Of a stretch of DNA of 64,000 nucleotides, positions 1 through 9,786 are shown one piece after another (within the stretch, counting starts at the first letter, position 1; the number at the start of each line of letters is the position of its first letter). The DNA is taken from positions 68,608-132,607 of the forward strand of contig DXGQ01000017.1 in assembly GCA_019113845.1 (NCBI GenBank), given 5' to 3'. Source of the stretch: Candidatus Anaerobutyricum avicola (GTDB lineage Bacteria; Bacillota; Clostridia; Lachnospirales; Lachnospiraceae). A program made the position numbers and the translations under genes. A model generated the notes under the pieces. It was given only the letters and a program-made list of their open reading frames with translations. It was not told where the DNA came from and did no database searches.

Positions 1-265
1 TGAGTACCGCGGTGTATCCGGTGACAGCGTCTTCCAGCAGTTCCTCGTCTTCTCCGAGCTTTTCATAGGATTCCACGGTCGGTATGGTGACGATCCCTTC
101 CTGGCCTGCCAGATTAAACTGGATCTCATCGTCGTCGTCATAATAGTTGAAAAAGCAGGAGTCAAAGGAGACCCAGACGCCGCCGACTCTCATATTTCCC
201 ACGATCCCCCGGTAATTGCGCAGCAGAGTGAGAAACTCTGCCGTTTTTGATGGTGTTGTTGCCAT
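1..265 (-). CDS. Hypothetical acidic protein, 3' end beyond window
   Basis: This partial gene is read leftwards and was not listed as such in the ORF track. The minus strand gives ATG with an AAGAAGGAA ribosome binding site just upstream, and about 88 residues follow without a stop (MATTPSKTAEFLTLLRNYRG...). The visible part has an Asp-rich patch (YYDDDDE) and no signal peptide. I do not recognise a family. An extended -10 (TGGTATAAT on the minus strand) lies about 125 bases upstream. It is divergent from the transglutaminase-like gene. Whether it is a full-length gene cannot be judged because the 3' part is outside the window. Confidence 0.7.
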   Translation of the reverse strand, partial: MATTPSKTAEFLTLLRNYRGIVGNMRVGGVWVSFDSCFFNYYDDDDEIQFNLAGQEGIVTIPTVESYEKLGEDEELLEDAVTGYTAVL

Positions 266-566
266 AATAGTTCCTTCTTTCTGTTTATTTTGAATACGAT
301 CATACCACGTGCGCAGAGAAGAAAGTGCCGCCTGCGCATTTGCTTCTCAGGCCGTGGCTTGCTGGTATAACCCTGCATCAGCACAATCATTATACCATGT
401 GTGCGGAAAAGAAGCATGCAAAAAAGACCAATGAGAGGAAATCAGAGGAAATTCAAAAAACGAAAGAGTGTTTGCCTTTTCTTTCTGAAAATGATATGAT
501 AATTTCATCTTAGTATCGACTTTTTCAGGTTGACAGGTATGGAAAAAGAGAGGAGGAAGAGCAGAG
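265..566. promoter_or_regulatory. Divergent intergenic region with two promoters
   Basis: About 300 bases between divergent genes. On the plus strand TTGCCT (472-477) and TATGAT (495-500) are separated by 17 bases and would drive the transglutaminase-like gene. On the minus strand a TGG-TATAAT extended -10 (389-394 on plus) would drive the leftward gene. No other gene or RNA is evident. Confidence 0.5.
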
Positions 567-2327
567 GTGAGAAAGACGATCCGGACATTTATTTTTGTGA
601 TTTTATGCTGTTTTTTCGGCATTTTCTTTTTTCACAGCCCTGTGGAGGCGAGAGTGACGGCGGAGCAGAAACAGGAATATGTCAATGCTCTTTCTCAGCT
701 GATCCGGGACGGTGTGGAACATAAGAAAATGGACCTGTATGCCGAGGCGGCAAAGGGAAGCAGCGGGAAGGCGGCACTGCTGCAGGCAGCCATACAGAAC
801 AGAGCGGCGCTGATGGCGGAGGGGATTGATTTCCTCGACGGTAGCTGGGCGAATTATTACGCGGTGGAGACCGTGGACGGCCGCACCGTTTTTAACAGTA
901 CGAAGACCATAAGCCGGAAGGCTTATCAGAGACGCTATCAGAAGATCATGCAGGCGCTCGGCGAAGTGCTCGCGTCCGTGGAGCCGGATATGACGGATGC
1001 TGATAAAGCGATGGCTGTTTACTATTATCTGGCAAAAAATACTACTTATGTGGAGTCCGAAGACTGTCACAGCGGTTACGATGTTCTGGTGAACCACCAG
1101 GGAGTCTGTGACGGCTTTGCCAACGCCTACGCGCTGGCGCTGAACACGCTGGGGATCCGGTGTGCGGTGGTGAGTAATTATACGAAGGATCACTCCTGGA
1201 ATCTGGTTCAGATTGACGGGCAGTGGTACTTCTGTGATCTGACCAACGGCATTGGCACCGGAGATAATGAAGGCATGGTGGTCAGCTATGCCAGCTTCCT
1301 CGTGGGGATGGATTCTTTTCTGTCCTCTCATCCCGGTTACACCCGGAAGGACGCCTACGGACAGGCAAACTCGGACGGGCTGAACCTGCGGAGTCTTCCT
1401 CTGGCGCAGACAGATTATATCCCTTTGCGTTCATCCATTCGCACAGGCATCTCCGCGAAGACCTGTCTGTTTTATCATAAAGGATACTGGTACTGGGTTT
1501 CCAACGGAAATATGCTGAAGAAGTCCAGACTTACCGGAGAGGATGAGAAGACTGTCTATATGCCGGCGGATGACAAGCACATCGGCTGGGCGGAAGAGTT
1601 CAATGACACGATCTTCATCTCTCTGAATGACACGATCTACCGCATGAATTATAAGGGGGCGTTGAAAGAGCAGGTACGGCAGGTGCAGAGTACGGAATAC
1701 ATGCATGAGGTCACCTCTTATTTCTGGCAGCTTGCCTATGTGGGGCGGTTTTTCAGAGATTCCGATACGACGATCGGGTACTATATCACGGATCTGAGCG
1801 GGGCGAAGCGGGGCACCGGGAAGGTTTCCGTGGCGTACGCAGGCAAACAGTACGGGAAGCCGAAGATCTCGGAGCGTAAGCTGCAGATCCGCGCCGGGTA
1901 CAGAGAGCAGCTGTATGTCATGCGCACGACGCCGGCGGGAGCCCGGACAGTGCAGTGGAAAAGTTCTGATCCAGGTGTGGCGCAGGTGGACAGTTATGGC
2001 TGTGTGACGGCGAAGAAAAAGGGGACGGCGGTCATCACTGCGGTAGTTGGAGAAAAACGTCTGAAATGTACGGTGAAGGTGAGCGGATACACGATCACTT
2101 ATAAAAAGGCCGGCATCAACGCCTCAGGAAATGTGGCGGCGGCCTCAGGCAAAAAAAAGATCACTCTTCTGACACCAAAGAGAGAAGGCTTTACCTTCCT
2201 CGGCTGGTATACCGATAAGGAGCGCGAAAATAGTATCACCTCCATCAAAAAGGGAAACAGCAGAAATTACACGCTGTATGCCAAATGGAAGAAGACAGAG
2301 GAAGGAGAAAAGCATGGCAAAATGTGA
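567..2327 (+). CDS. Secreted transglutaminase-like protein with Ig-like and Flg_new modules
   Basis: This 586-residue protein starts at GTG, eight bases after GAGGAGGAA. An N-terminal hydrophobic stretch (residues about 8-22) ending near HSPVEA looks like a signal peptide. Residues about 145-230 form a transglutaminase-like core with a plausible Cys181-His209-Asp224 triad in GVCDGFA, DHSWN and CDLTNG. A middle part (about 290-390) resembles beta-propeller-like DUF5050 repeats. Residues about 440-510 are a Big_2 bacterial Ig-like domain, and the last 70 residues resemble an Flg_new (InlB B-repeat) module containing FTFLGWYTD. The family suggests an extracellular peptidase or crosslinking fold on the cell surface; the substrate is unknown. 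The next gene overlaps its end by 14 bases, so the two are probably cotranscribed. Confidence 0.85.
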   Translation: MRKTIRTFIFVILCCFFGIFFFHSPVEARVTAEQKQEYVNALSQLIRDGVEHKKMDLYAEAAKGSSGKAALLQAAIQNRAALMAEGIDFLDGSWANYYAVETVDGRTVFNSTKTISRKAYQRRYQKIMQALGEVLASVEPDMTDADKAMAVYYYLAKNTTYVESEDCHSGYDVLVNHQGVCDGFANAYALALNTLGIRCAVVSNYTKDHSWNLVQIDGQWYFCDLTNGIGTGDNEGMVVSYASFLVGMDSFLSSHPGYTRKDAYGQANSDGLNLRSLPLAQTDYIPLRSSIRTGISAKTCLFYHKGYWYWVSNGNMLKKSRLTGEDEKTVYMPADDKHIGWAEEFNDTIFISLNDTIYRMNYKGALKEQVRQVQSTEYMHEVTSYFWQLAYVGRFFRDSDTTIGYYITDLSGAKRGTGKVSVAYAGKQYGKPKISERKLQIRAGYREQLYVMRTTPAGARTVQWKSSDPGVAQVDSYGCVTAKKKGTAVITAVVGEKRLKCTVKVSGYTITYKKAGINASGNVAAASGKKKITLLTPKREGFTFLGWYTDKERENSITSIKKGNSRNYTLYAKWKKTEEGEKHGKM

Positions 2328-3336
2328 GCGATGCGGTGCATCCTTTGATTATGAGGAGCGGGAGGGCGTGTGCCCGAGATGTTGCTTTTACAACCGTCCG
2401 CCGGGAGCTGCCCGGCAGGATACGGAGTGGATGAAATACTATAATGTGGAAGATAACAGCTATCAGCTACCGAAAAGCGAGGGGCTGGCAGATCTGTTTC
2501 CGGAAGAGAAGACCGGCTGGGCGTCCCGCCTGCGGAAAAATCGCCGGACGGCGCAGACAGACCGCCGGGAAAGAAGCGCCCGCCGAAATGACGGGACGGA
2601 CAGCGGGAGGAGCCGCCGGGAGAGAAAACAGAGACAGGCAACTTCCCGCACGGCAGATACCTCCGGAGGAAACGCTGCCCGCGACAGACGGACAGCTGCC
2701 AGAGCGTATCGGACGGAAAGTGCGGACAGCCGTCTGCCCCGTCTGGGAAAGGTTGTCGGTTTCGTCATTCTCGTGTGCATCCTTCTCATTGCCGTGACAG
2801 CATTTTTACAGATCGCGGATGTGAAGGGATGGAAGTTTGGCGGCTCCGAAGAGCCGAAAGCAGCGGACATGATGCGTGTGGAGACCCGGACGCCGGAAGA
2901 AGCGGCAGCCGGAATCACTGCGGGTGATATTACATATCAGGTTGGCGAGGCGAGAACGCTTTTCCGCGAGGGAGAGATCTCCGATCTGCCTGCGGGCGAG
3001 AAATGTATCGGTATTTGGCTGGAGGATAACGAATCTGTGCTGGAATACACCGGTTATGGATGGGAGAGACCGTACGTCTTTGACGGCAGTGATTACCGGC
3101 AGATGCTGGACGTGGGGTCTCTGGATGACGCGGATATCTTCACAACGAATGGTATTCTCTCTTTTCCGGTTTACGGAGCAGGTTATGAAGATGAGAGCGG
3201 CTACGGTATCTTTTTTGTGGACGCCGACGCGACTTCCGTTGTGCTGAGTCTTCCCTGCCAGACGGTAGATGCGGATGACACAGATCGTATGGAATACCAG
3301 GAGGTCATTGACGTTGAAATACCATTGACGGAGTGA
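2314..3336 (+). CDS. Zinc-ribbon membrane protein of unknown function
   Basis: I take the start at MAKCERCG, preceded by GAAGGAG six bases upstream, rather than the ORF-track start at 2278. The 340-residue protein opens with a small zinc ribbon (CERC...CPRC, residues about 4-26), then a long Arg-rich, low-complexity cytoplasmic linker, one transmembrane helix (about residues 148-170, VVGFVILVCILLIAVTAFL), and an extracellular C-terminal beta-rich domain of about 165 residues. The architecture (zinc ribbon, helix, outer domain) is common in Clostridia but the role is unknown. It overlaps the preceding gene and is followed by another single-pass protein, suggesting a small envelope operon. Confidence 0.8.
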   Translation: MAKCERCGASFDYEEREGVCPRCCFYNRPPGAARQDTEWMKYYNVEDNSYQLPKSEGLADLFPEEKTGWASRLRKNRRTAQTDRRERSARRNDGTDSGRSRRERKQRQATSRTADTSGGNAARDRRTAARAYRTESADSRLPRLGKVVGFVILVCILLIAVTAFLQIADVKGWKFGGSEEPKAADMMRVETRTPEEAAAGITAGDITYQVGEARTLFREGEISDLPAGEKCIGIWLEDNESVLEYTGYGWERPYVFDGSDYRQMLDVGSLDDADIFTTNGILSFPVYGAGYEDESGYGIFFVDADATSVVLSLPCQTVDADDTDRMEYQEVIDVEIPLTE

Positions 3337-3458
3337 CAGGATCTGCAGCCGGAAACAGACCAGGCGGGCGCTGTGCGATGATAGCAACGCCGCAGATGAA
3401 AAGGCAGGCAAGTCATTGCGCGAAATGAGAACGAGTCCGTACACGGAGGGAGAAAGAG

Positions 3459-3974
3459 ATGGAGAAGAAGACGAGCAAGGTGGCATCCGGTATCAAATAT
3501 TTTATCGTGATCATCATTTTTATCAATGTGCTGGCGGGCATCGTTCCGTCACTTCTGAGTGCCTGGGACAGCTTTCGTGGCGGTCAGGATACGGACGTGT
3601 ATTCCAATCTGGAGATCGCGGGAGTTTCCGCGCAGATCGTGCCGGAGTACGCCGGCGTCACGGCGGATGAGGGATATCAGATGTATCGTTTCGATGTGAC
3701 GGTGAATAATAAAGGAACGAGAGAAGAGCAGGTGGACTATGCTCTCTATGTGAACAGCGGCGACGGGTATGTTTTTGAGCAGACTTCCGGCGCCTACACG
3801 GATCCGGAAAGAAATGTGACGGATACAAGGATCATCCCCCGGGGAAGGACGGCGGTCATCACCCTGTATGCGCAGGTGAGTGATGACTCCACCACAGTGG
3901 AGTTTAATACCTACTGTACCCCGGATGATGAGATGGAAACGTACACCTATGCTCTGCCGGATACGGCAGTATAA
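3459..3974 (+). CDS. Single-pass membrane protein with DUF4352-like outer domain
   Basis: The ATG follows GGAGGGA at good spacing. The 171-residue protein has a short Lys-rich N terminus, one transmembrane helix (about 14-35, YFIVIIIFINVLAGIVP), then an extracellular beta-sandwich-like domain (VDYALYVNSGDGYVF) resembling DUF4352-type domains, where a measured or bound partner is not known. The family assignment is tentative. It lies 122 bases after the zinc-ribbon protein and 52 bases before pepF, and may be transcribed with both. Confidence 0.75.
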   Translation: MEKKTSKVASGIKYFIVIIIFINVLAGIVPSLLSAWDSFRGGQDTDVYSNLEIAGVSAQIVPEYAGVTADEGYQMYRFDVTVNNKGTREEQVDYALYVNSGDGYVFEQTSGAYTDPERNVTDTRIIPRGRTAVITLYAQVSDDSTTVEFNTYCTPDDEMETYTYALPDTAV

Positions 3975-4026
3975 GGACTCGCGCAGGAGTCTTTCTCATA
4001 GTAAGACAGGACAGAAAGGAAATAAA

Positions 4027-5832
4027 ATGGAAGAAATAAAAGCAGTTCCCCGGAGAGAAGAGGGCGACAAAAAGTATCAGTGGCATATTGAAGACCTGTA
4101 TGCCAGCGATGCCCTCTGGGAAGAAGATTATAAAATACTGGAGGAGAGTATCCCGACACTCGCGTCCTACGAGGGACGTCTGGGAGAGGGAGTGCACATC
4201 TTTCTTGCGTATATGGACAAAAAGCAGGAGATCATGAAGCGCTTTGAGGCAGTGTATGTCTATGCCAATCAGAGGTATCACGAGGATACCGGCAACGCCG
4301 TATATCAGAAACTGTCCGCGCAGGCACAGATGCTCTCCCTGAAACTGAGCAGCGCTACGGTTTTTGAGGAACCGGAGCTTCTGGCAGTGGGAAAAGAAAC
4401 GATTGACGGATGGTTTGAGGAATCGGAAGAGATGGAACTGTACCGGCGATTTTTTTATGAGCTGTTCCGGCAGCAGGATCATGTGCTCTCCAAAGAGATG
4501 GAGGCAGTGCTGACGGACGTCAGCGATATGTCTGAGGACATCTCCAATATCTTTTCCATGTTCAATAACGCGGATGTGAAGTTTCCGTCCATCCGGGGGA
4601 AAGACGGGGAGGAGATTCCGGTGTCTCACGGACGGTACAGCCTGCTCATGGAGAGCCGGGACCGGGAGACGAGACGGAAAGCCTTTTCTTCCATCTATTC
4701 TCAGTATGGTCAGTACAGAAATACACTGGCGGCTGTCTACAGCGCCAATCTGAAAAGCAGTGCATTTTTTGCCAAAATGCGAAAATATGATTCTGACCTT
4801 GCCATGGCGCTGGACGGCGGGGAGATTCCGGTTTCCGTCTACACGCAGCTCATTGACACCGTCCATGAGAATCTGCCGCTGATGTACCGGTACGCGGCGC
4901 TGCGCAAAAAGGCGCTGGGAGTAGAAGAACTTCACATGTACGATCTCTACGCGCCGATGGTGGATGAAGTAAATATGAAGATTCCATTTGAGGAAGCGAA
5001 GGAGATCGTAAAGAAAGGACTGGCGCCTCTGGGAGAAGAATATATCCGGGTGCTTTCTGAGGGGATGGACGGCGGCTGGATCGATGTCTATGAGAATCAG
5101 GGAAAGAGAAGCGGCGCGTATTCCTGGGGGGCATACGGCTGCCATCCGTTTGTGCTGATGAACTATCAGGATAACCTGAACAATGTCTTCACGCTCGCCC
5201 ATGAGATGGGACATTCCATGCATTCGTATTATTCGGATAAGAATCAGCCGTACCTCTATGCGGGCTACCGCATTTTTGTGGCGGAGGTCGCCTCCACCTG
5301 CAATGAGGCGCTTCTGATGGAGTATCTTTTGAAACATACGGAAGATAAGAAGGAAAAAGCTTATCTGATCAATTATTTTCTGGAGCAGTTTAAGGGGACA
5401 CTGTACCGCCAGACGATGTTTGCGGAGTTTGAGAAGATCACCCATGAGAAGGCCGGAAAGGGAGAGCCGCTCACAGCGGAGATCTTAAATGACATTTATT
5501 ATAAGCTCAATGAGCAGTATTTTGGGGACGGTGTTGTCATTGACAAAGAGATTGCGCTGGAGTGGTCGAGGATCCCGCATTTCTACACGCCGTTTTATGT
5601 GTACCAGTACGCCACAGGATATTCGGCGGCCATCGCTATCAGCCGGAAGATCTTAAGCGGGGACGAGGAGGCAAGAGAGGGATACATGAAGTTCCTGAGC
5701 GGAGGAAGTTCCATGAACCCGATCGATCTGCTCCGGCTCTGCGGCGTCGACATGACCACAAAGGAGCCGGTGGAATCCGCGTTAAAGCTGTTTGGAGAGC
5801 TGCTGGATGAGATGGAAACGCTGCTGGCGTGA
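4027..5832 (+). CDS. pepF: Oligoendopeptidase F (M3 family zinc peptidase)
   Basis: A cytoplasmic zinc metallopeptidase that degrades medium-sized peptides. The ORF track starts at 3880, but the start at 4027 (MEEIKAVPRRE) has an AGAAAGGAA site and gives 601 residues, the normal length for PepF. The M3 signature HEMGHSMHS is at residues about 392-400, and the third zinc ligand is probably the Glu of AEVASTCNEAL roughly 25 residues later. The N-terminal WHIEDLY is typical for the family. No signal peptide is seen. Recognition is firm. Confidence 0.95.
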   Translation: MEEIKAVPRREEGDKKYQWHIEDLYASDALWEEDYKILEESIPTLASYEGRLGEGVHIFLAYMDKKQEIMKRFEAVYVYANQRYHEDTGNAVYQKLSAQAQMLSLKLSSATVFEEPELLAVGKETIDGWFEESEEMELYRRFFYELFRQQDHVLSKEMEAVLTDVSDMSEDISNIFSMFNNADVKFPSIRGKDGEEIPVSHGRYSLLMESRDRETRRKAFSSIYSQYGQYRNTLAAVYSANLKSSAFFAKMRKYDSDLAMALDGGEIPVSVYTQLIDTVHENLPLMYRYAALRKKALGVEELHMYDLYAPMVDEVNMKIPFEEAKEIVKKGLAPLGEEYIRVLSEGMDGGWIDVYENQGKRSGAYSWGAYGCHPFVLMNYQDNLNNVFTLAHEMGHSMHSYYSDKNQPYLYAGYRIFVAEVASTCNEALLMEYLLKHTEDKKEKAYLINYFLEQFKGTLYRQTMFAEFEKITHEKAGKGEPLTAEILNDIYYKLNEQYFGDGVVIDKEIALEWSRIPHFYTPFYVYQYATGYSAAIAISRKILSGDEEAREGYMKFLSGGSSMNPIDLLRLCGVDMTTKEPVESALKLFGELLDEMETLLA

Positions 5833-5900
5833 CGGAGCGCCAAAACGGCAGAAAAGATGGCAGCGGCAAAAGCAGCAGGACAACAGGAAAGGGGAGCATC

Positions 5901-6557
5901 ATGTTTGAGTTTTCGCTATTGAAGAGTCTCTTTTTTGAGATGGACAAATATAAGATGGAGGGGATCACCCAGGAGAAAAAGGGAAAGTCCACCTACCGGA
6001 CGAAGGAAGTGCATTACGCAAATGTACCGGAGATCACTTCCATCACTTCTGAAGAAAGGATTCTGCCTTATGTGGACCGCTATTATTTTTATGTCAATGA
6101 AGAGCGGATGCCGGCAGATCTGAAACGGCCGGAAGTAAAACAGGTCATTTATAAGTTTTATAAAGAACATTTTCCAGAATATCTGAAAGACGGGATTCCG
6201 GAGGACCTCACGGACGTCAACATTCTGGACTGTTTTGAGGTCTTCAACATGCCGGATTACCGGCCAAAGCATGCTTTTCCGGGTCTGGTGACCCTGGAGG
6301 ATATCCGGAATGGAAATGTGCATGATGAAGATAAACCGCGATTTTCCTTCCCGGGTCTGGAACTCTACGCCGGCAGAAAGGATGGAAAACCATCCGTGGC
6401 GGATTATGAGGGCTACACGGCCTTTCACGGGGACAGAGAGAGCGCGCAGAGCAAGATTGACGAGATGAAAAAGCAGTTTGCCTCGCAGCTTGACGGACTG
6501 GATGTGGATGGAATGATTGAAAATGTGATAAAGGAGGACCCGGAACATGTATCGTGA
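5901..6557 (+). CDS. Conserved unknown protein coupled to DUF815 ATPase
   Basis: The start at 5901 is chosen because AGGAAAGGGGAG lies just upstream; the track start at 5829 overlaps pepF and has no good site. The 218-residue protein is soluble, with no signal or membrane segment, and rich in aromatic and charged residues ([29 protein letters not shown]). I do not recognise a domain. Its last 11 bases overlap the start of the following AAA+ gene, whose ribosome binding site AAAGGAGG lies inside it, so translation is likely coupled and the two products may act together. Confidence 0.8.
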   Translation: MFEFSLLKSLFFEMDKYKMEGITQEKKGKSTYRTKEVHYANVPEITSITSEERILPYVDRYYFYVNEERMPADLKRPEVKQVIYKFYKEHFPEYLKDGIPEDLTDVNILDCFEVFNMPDYRPKHAFPGLVTLEDIRNGNVHDEDKPRFSFPGLELYAGRKDGKPSVADYEGYTAFHGDRESAQSKIDEMKKQFASQLDGLDVDGMIENVIKEDPEHVS

Positions 6558-7857
6558 AGTATCCAAGTTGATTTTATACCGGAATCTGGGGGAGGACAGT
6601 ATCCTCCGGAACTTTTCAGAGATTTTTAAACGATTTGACAGCTGCCACTACCGCAGTGAGGAGCTGATCACAGATATTTACAGAGAAGTAAAGCGCCTTC
6701 TGGATCTGGCGACTACCTACGGTTTTGATAAGAACCTGTGGCACAACTACCTTACCTTCGTACTCATCACCAATGAGAACTCGTTCAGCCTGACCTCGGA
6801 GAAGGTGGGCGCCAACGACGGAACGGTCAATCATTTCGCAAAAAATGATTTTCAGGCATTTATGCATCTGTTTCACTATGATTTCCGACCGATCGAGGAG
6901 ACGCTGGGCATCGACTGTTTTTCCACGCTGCTTCAGTATAAGGCAGTGGTGAAAAAGGAACGCATGTACAATAAGAATGTCAGCGAGAAGGTTCAGGTGC
7001 TCTCGGACAAGCTGGCGGCAGCGGAAGATGTGGACCAGTTTTTTGATGCGGTCGTGGACTTTTATAAAGAGTATGGCGTGGGCATGTTCGGACTCAACAA
7101 GGCGTTCCGCATCGTGGAGAGAGAGGAGATGCCGGAGCTGGTTCCGATCAACAACCTGGACAAGGTGGTTCTCGATGACCTGACCGGTTATGAGATTCAG
7201 AAAAAGAAGCTCATTGACAATACGGAGGCTTTCGTGTGCGGAAGGGCAGCCAACAACTGTCTGCTGTTCGGTGACGCCGGAACGGGCAAGTCCACCAGTA
7301 TCAAGGCAATCTTAAATGAATACTATGACCGGGGACTGCGGATGATCGAGATCTACAAGCATCAGTTCAAATATCTGTCTCAGATCATCAGCCATGTGAA
7401 AAACAGAAACTATCGTTTTATCATCTACATGGACGATCTGTCCTTTGAAGAGTTTGAGATTGAATACAAGTATCTGAAGGCTGTGATCGAGGGCGGCATG
7501 GAGACGAGACCGGATAATGTGCTGATCTACGCCACCTCCAACCGCAGACATCTGATCCGGGAGACGTGGAACGACCGCTCCGATATGGACGAAGAGCTGC
7601 ATCGCTCCGATACCATGCAGGAAAAACTTTCCCTCGTATACCGGTTTGGTATCACCATCAACTTCTCCAAACCGTCACAGAAAGAGTACTTTGACATTGT
7701 CCGCAATCTGGCAAAAAAATATCCGCAGATCACGCTTTCGGACGAGGAGCTCTGTGCGCAGGCCAACAAGTGGGAGTTATCTCACGGTGGTATCTCCGGA
7801 AGAACCGCGCAGCAGTTTGTCAATTACCTGGCCGGTCAGGCAGAAACAACATTATAA
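6547..7857 (+). CDS. DUF815-family AAA+ ATPase
   Basis: A 436-residue cytoplasmic protein. The C-terminal half holds a P-loop GDAGTGKS (residues about 242-249) and a Walker B-like [11 protein letters not shown], in the arrangement of the DUF815 group of AAA+ proteins, with a conserved [15 protein letters not shown] sensor-like stretch. The N-terminal half (about 1-200) is helical and unassigned. DUF815 proteins are widespread in Firmicutes but their substrate is not established. It overlaps the preceding unknown gene by 11 bases. An AAA+ remodelling or chaperone role is an inference from fold only. Confidence 0.88.
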   Translation: MYREVSKLILYRNLGEDSILRNFSEIFKRFDSCHYRSEELITDIYREVKRLLDLATTYGFDKNLWHNYLTFVLITNENSFSLTSEKVGANDGTVNHFAKNDFQAFMHLFHYDFRPIEETLGIDCFSTLLQYKAVVKKERMYNKNVSEKVQVLSDKLAAAEDVDQFFDAVVDFYKEYGVGMFGLNKAFRIVEREEMPELVPINNLDKVVLDDLTGYEIQKKKLIDNTEAFVCGRAANNCLLFGDAGTGKSTSIKAILNEYYDRGLRMIEIYKHQFKYLSQIISHVKNRNYRFIIYMDDLSFEEFEIEYKYLKAVIEGGMETRPDNVLIYATSNRRHLIRETWNDRSDMDEELHRSDTMQEKLSLVYRFGITINFSKPSQKEYFDIVRNLAKKYPQITLSDEELCAQANKWELSHGGISGRTAQQFVNYLAGQAETTL

Positions 7858-7913
7858 GATCACATTTCCGTGCTAAAATGTTACAGAAAAGTTACATAGA
7901 AGGAGGTACCAAA

Positions 7914-9383
7914 ATGCAGTTACGTTGGAAAAGCAGGTTGTTCATCCTGATGATGGCGGGAGCTCTGTCACTTGGGATGACGGGATATGCCGTGCGCGCG
8001 GCAGAAAACGGGAATGCTGCTGCCGGCACAGAGACGAGCTCCGGGCAGACGGACATTTCCAAAGGCACTTTTGAGATTGAGCTGGCAAATGAATCTTATA
8101 CATATTCCGGAAAGCCGATCGAGCCGGAGATCAGTAAGGTTACAGTCACGGTTCCGAAAGAGCCGGCGGAGGATCAGACGGACGACACCGGCAGTCAGAC
8201 CGGGGATACTTCCGGCACGGGAAGTGAAGAAAACACCGGAAATACAGAAGACCAGACCGGAGGGACAACCGGAGGAGATGGTCAGACAGGGGAGACAGCC
8301 GGAGGAGAGGATCAGACCGGCGGAGAAACCGAAGAGAATGATCCGAATGGAGAGACGACCGGGGATGACAGCCAGACCGGTGGAAAGACCGAAGAAAATG
8401 ATCAGACCGGGGAAACGACCGGAGAAGACAGCCAGACCGGAGAGGCAGCGGGAGACTCCGAAAAAGTGGAGTTTGAAACTGTGACACTGAAGGCGGACGA
8501 TTATACCGTAAAATACAAAGATAATACCGACGCAGGAACTGCTGCAGTCCAGGTGATCGGTAAAGGAGACTATACCGGAACGATAGAGACGACATTTACC
8601 ATCAGGAAGAAAGACATTGCCGATCTTGAGATGCAGGGAAAGGATAAGCAGTACAAAGGAAGACCGCTCTCTGCGGATGTCAACATGTATTATAACGACA
8701 TGAAGCTGGAACGTTCCAAAGATTACCGCATCAAAGATTACGTCAATAATGAGAACGTGGGCACTGCTTCTGCCACAGTCAAGGGAAAAGGAAACTATAC
8801 CGGTGAGCGGACGATGACGTTCGAGATCACACCGGTGAATCTGTACGATCTTGCCTACACGCCGGATCTGTCACAGATGGTCTATCAGTATAACGGACAG
8901 TATCTGACGCCGGAGGTAACCTTTACTTTCAACATTTTGGGGGAAGACAACAAGGTGTCCGGGCAGAAGACGCTGGTAAAAGATGTGGATTATACGATCA
9001 CCTACGCGGACAATCAGAAAGTCGGTGTGGCAGGCGTCATGATCATTGGAAAAGGTAATTTCAGCGGTTCCAGGGTGATGAGCTTCAAGATCCGTCCACA
9101 GAACACAAAGCTGAAAAAGCTGGTAAAAGGAAAGAAGAAGCTGACGGCAAAGTGGGCGAAAAAAGATAAGCAGGTGACCGGATATGTGGTCATGTGTTCC
9201 AGGAAAAAGGATTTTTCTTCCGATGTGAAGAAGGTGAGAGTGAAGAAAAATACGAAAAAATATACCTTTAAGAAGCTGAAATCCAAAAAGAAATATTTTG
9301 TGAGAGTGCGTACTTACAAGAAAGTGGCAGGGATCACTTACTATTCTGACTGGTCCAATGTCATGAAGATCAAGACAAAATAA
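7914..9383 (+). CDS. Secreted protein with Thr/Gly/Glu repeats, Ig-like and FnIII-like domains
   Basis: I start at MQLRWKSRLF, five bases after AGGAGGTAC, giving 489 residues. Residues 1-28 form a signal peptide ending near YAVRAAE. A Ig-like segment (TFEIELANESYTYSGKPIEP) is interrupted by a low-complexity linker of about 85 residues (residues about 95-182) built from imperfect repeats such as TTGEDSQTGE. Three further YSGK/DYTGT-type Ig-like repeats follow (about 185-395; motifs GKGDYTGT, GKGNYTGE, GKGNFSGS). The Lys-rich C-terminal 90 residues resemble a fibronectin type III domain (ITYYSDWSNV). No LPXTG anchor is present. Likely an extracellular adhesin or wall-associated protein; the ligand is unknown. 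Confidence 0.85.
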   Translation: MQLRWKSRLFILMMAGALSLGMTGYAVRAAENGNAAAGTETSSGQTDISKGTFEIELANESYTYSGKPIEPEISKVTVTVPKEPAEDQTDDTGSQTGDTSGTGSEENTGNTEDQTGGTTGGDGQTGETAGGEDQTGGETEENDPNGETTGDDSQTGGKTEENDQTGETTGEDSQTGEAAGDSEKVEFETVTLKADDYTVKYKDNTDAGTAAVQVIGKGDYTGTIETTFTIRKKDIADLEMQGKDKQYKGRPLSADVNMYYNDMKLERSKDYRIKDYVNNENVGTASATVKGKGNYTGERTMTFEITPVNLYDLAYTPDLSQMVYQYNGQYLTPEVTFTFNILGEDNKVSGQKTLVKDVDYTITYADNQKVGVAGVMIIGKGNFSGSRVMSFKIRPQNTKLKKLVKGKKKLTAKWAKKDKQVTGYVVMCSRKKDFSSDVKKVRVKKNTKKYTFKKLKSKKKYFVRVRTYKKVAGITYYSDWSNVMKIKTK

Positions 9384-9394
9384 AATACAGGATG

Positions 9395-9580
9395 ATGAAG
9401 AGTTCCGCCTGCGGAACTCTCGCGCCGGGCGCGGTCGCTTTGGCGGCAGGTTGCCGTTTCGCGCGAACTTTACTTTCGGACGATCTTCCGGAAACGAACA
9501 ACCCCCGGTAAACGAGATTTACCGGGGGTTCGCACTTAAAAAAGGAGGAAGCCCATACGCCGTTACCTATGGGCTTCAAA
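9395..9580. repeat. GC-rich hairpin-dense non-coding block
   Basis: Within the 403-base gap after the secreted repeat protein there are three strong stem-loops: GAGTTCCG-CCTG-CGGAACTC (about 9400-9419), a perfect 13-bp stem AACCCCCGGTAAA with its complement (9500-9530), and a perfect 10-bp stem GAAGCCCATA with its complement (about 9550-9579). A GC-rich stretch (CGCGCCGGGCGCGG) sits between the first two. On the plus strand none is followed by a T-run; on the minus strand the last hairpin is followed by CTCCTTTTTT and could terminate leftward transcription. The minus-strand ORF 9370-9603 is read as a by-product. Confidence 0.6.
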
Positions 9581-9786
9581 ATATGAAAAAAATCTTTAGC
9601 CACAAGAAATAGAGGGATTTCTTTGTTGCTGGTTATAGTATAATAAAAAAGTATGTCTTGATTTTGTACTGTTTTTGAACAAAGTGTGAACTATGAAGAA
9701 AAAATGATTTTGTAATGTTTTGATTTTAGAAAATGCAGAGCAAGTTTTTGTGTACGCATAAAAAAGGAGAAAAGGAGGAGTTCAGC
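9581..9786 (+). promoter_or_regulatory. AT-rich leader upstream of the 59-aa gene
   Basis: An AT-rich segment with a TATAAT at 9639-9644 on the plus strand, without a clear -35. It ends with AAAAGGAGGAG directly upstream of the small gene at 9787. No conserved RNA element was recognised here. Confidence 0.3.

Noticed and set aside
3904-5445. 513-aa minus-strand ORF opposite pepF
   Set aside because: Antisense shadow of a well-recognised peptidase; composition (His/Arg-rich) is typical of opposite-strand reading in GC-moderate genes and there is no ribosome binding site.
9370-9603. 77-aa minus-strand ORF in the hairpin block
   Set aside because: It runs through palindromic repeats and lacks a ribosome binding site; most likely a translation of the structured non-coding region.
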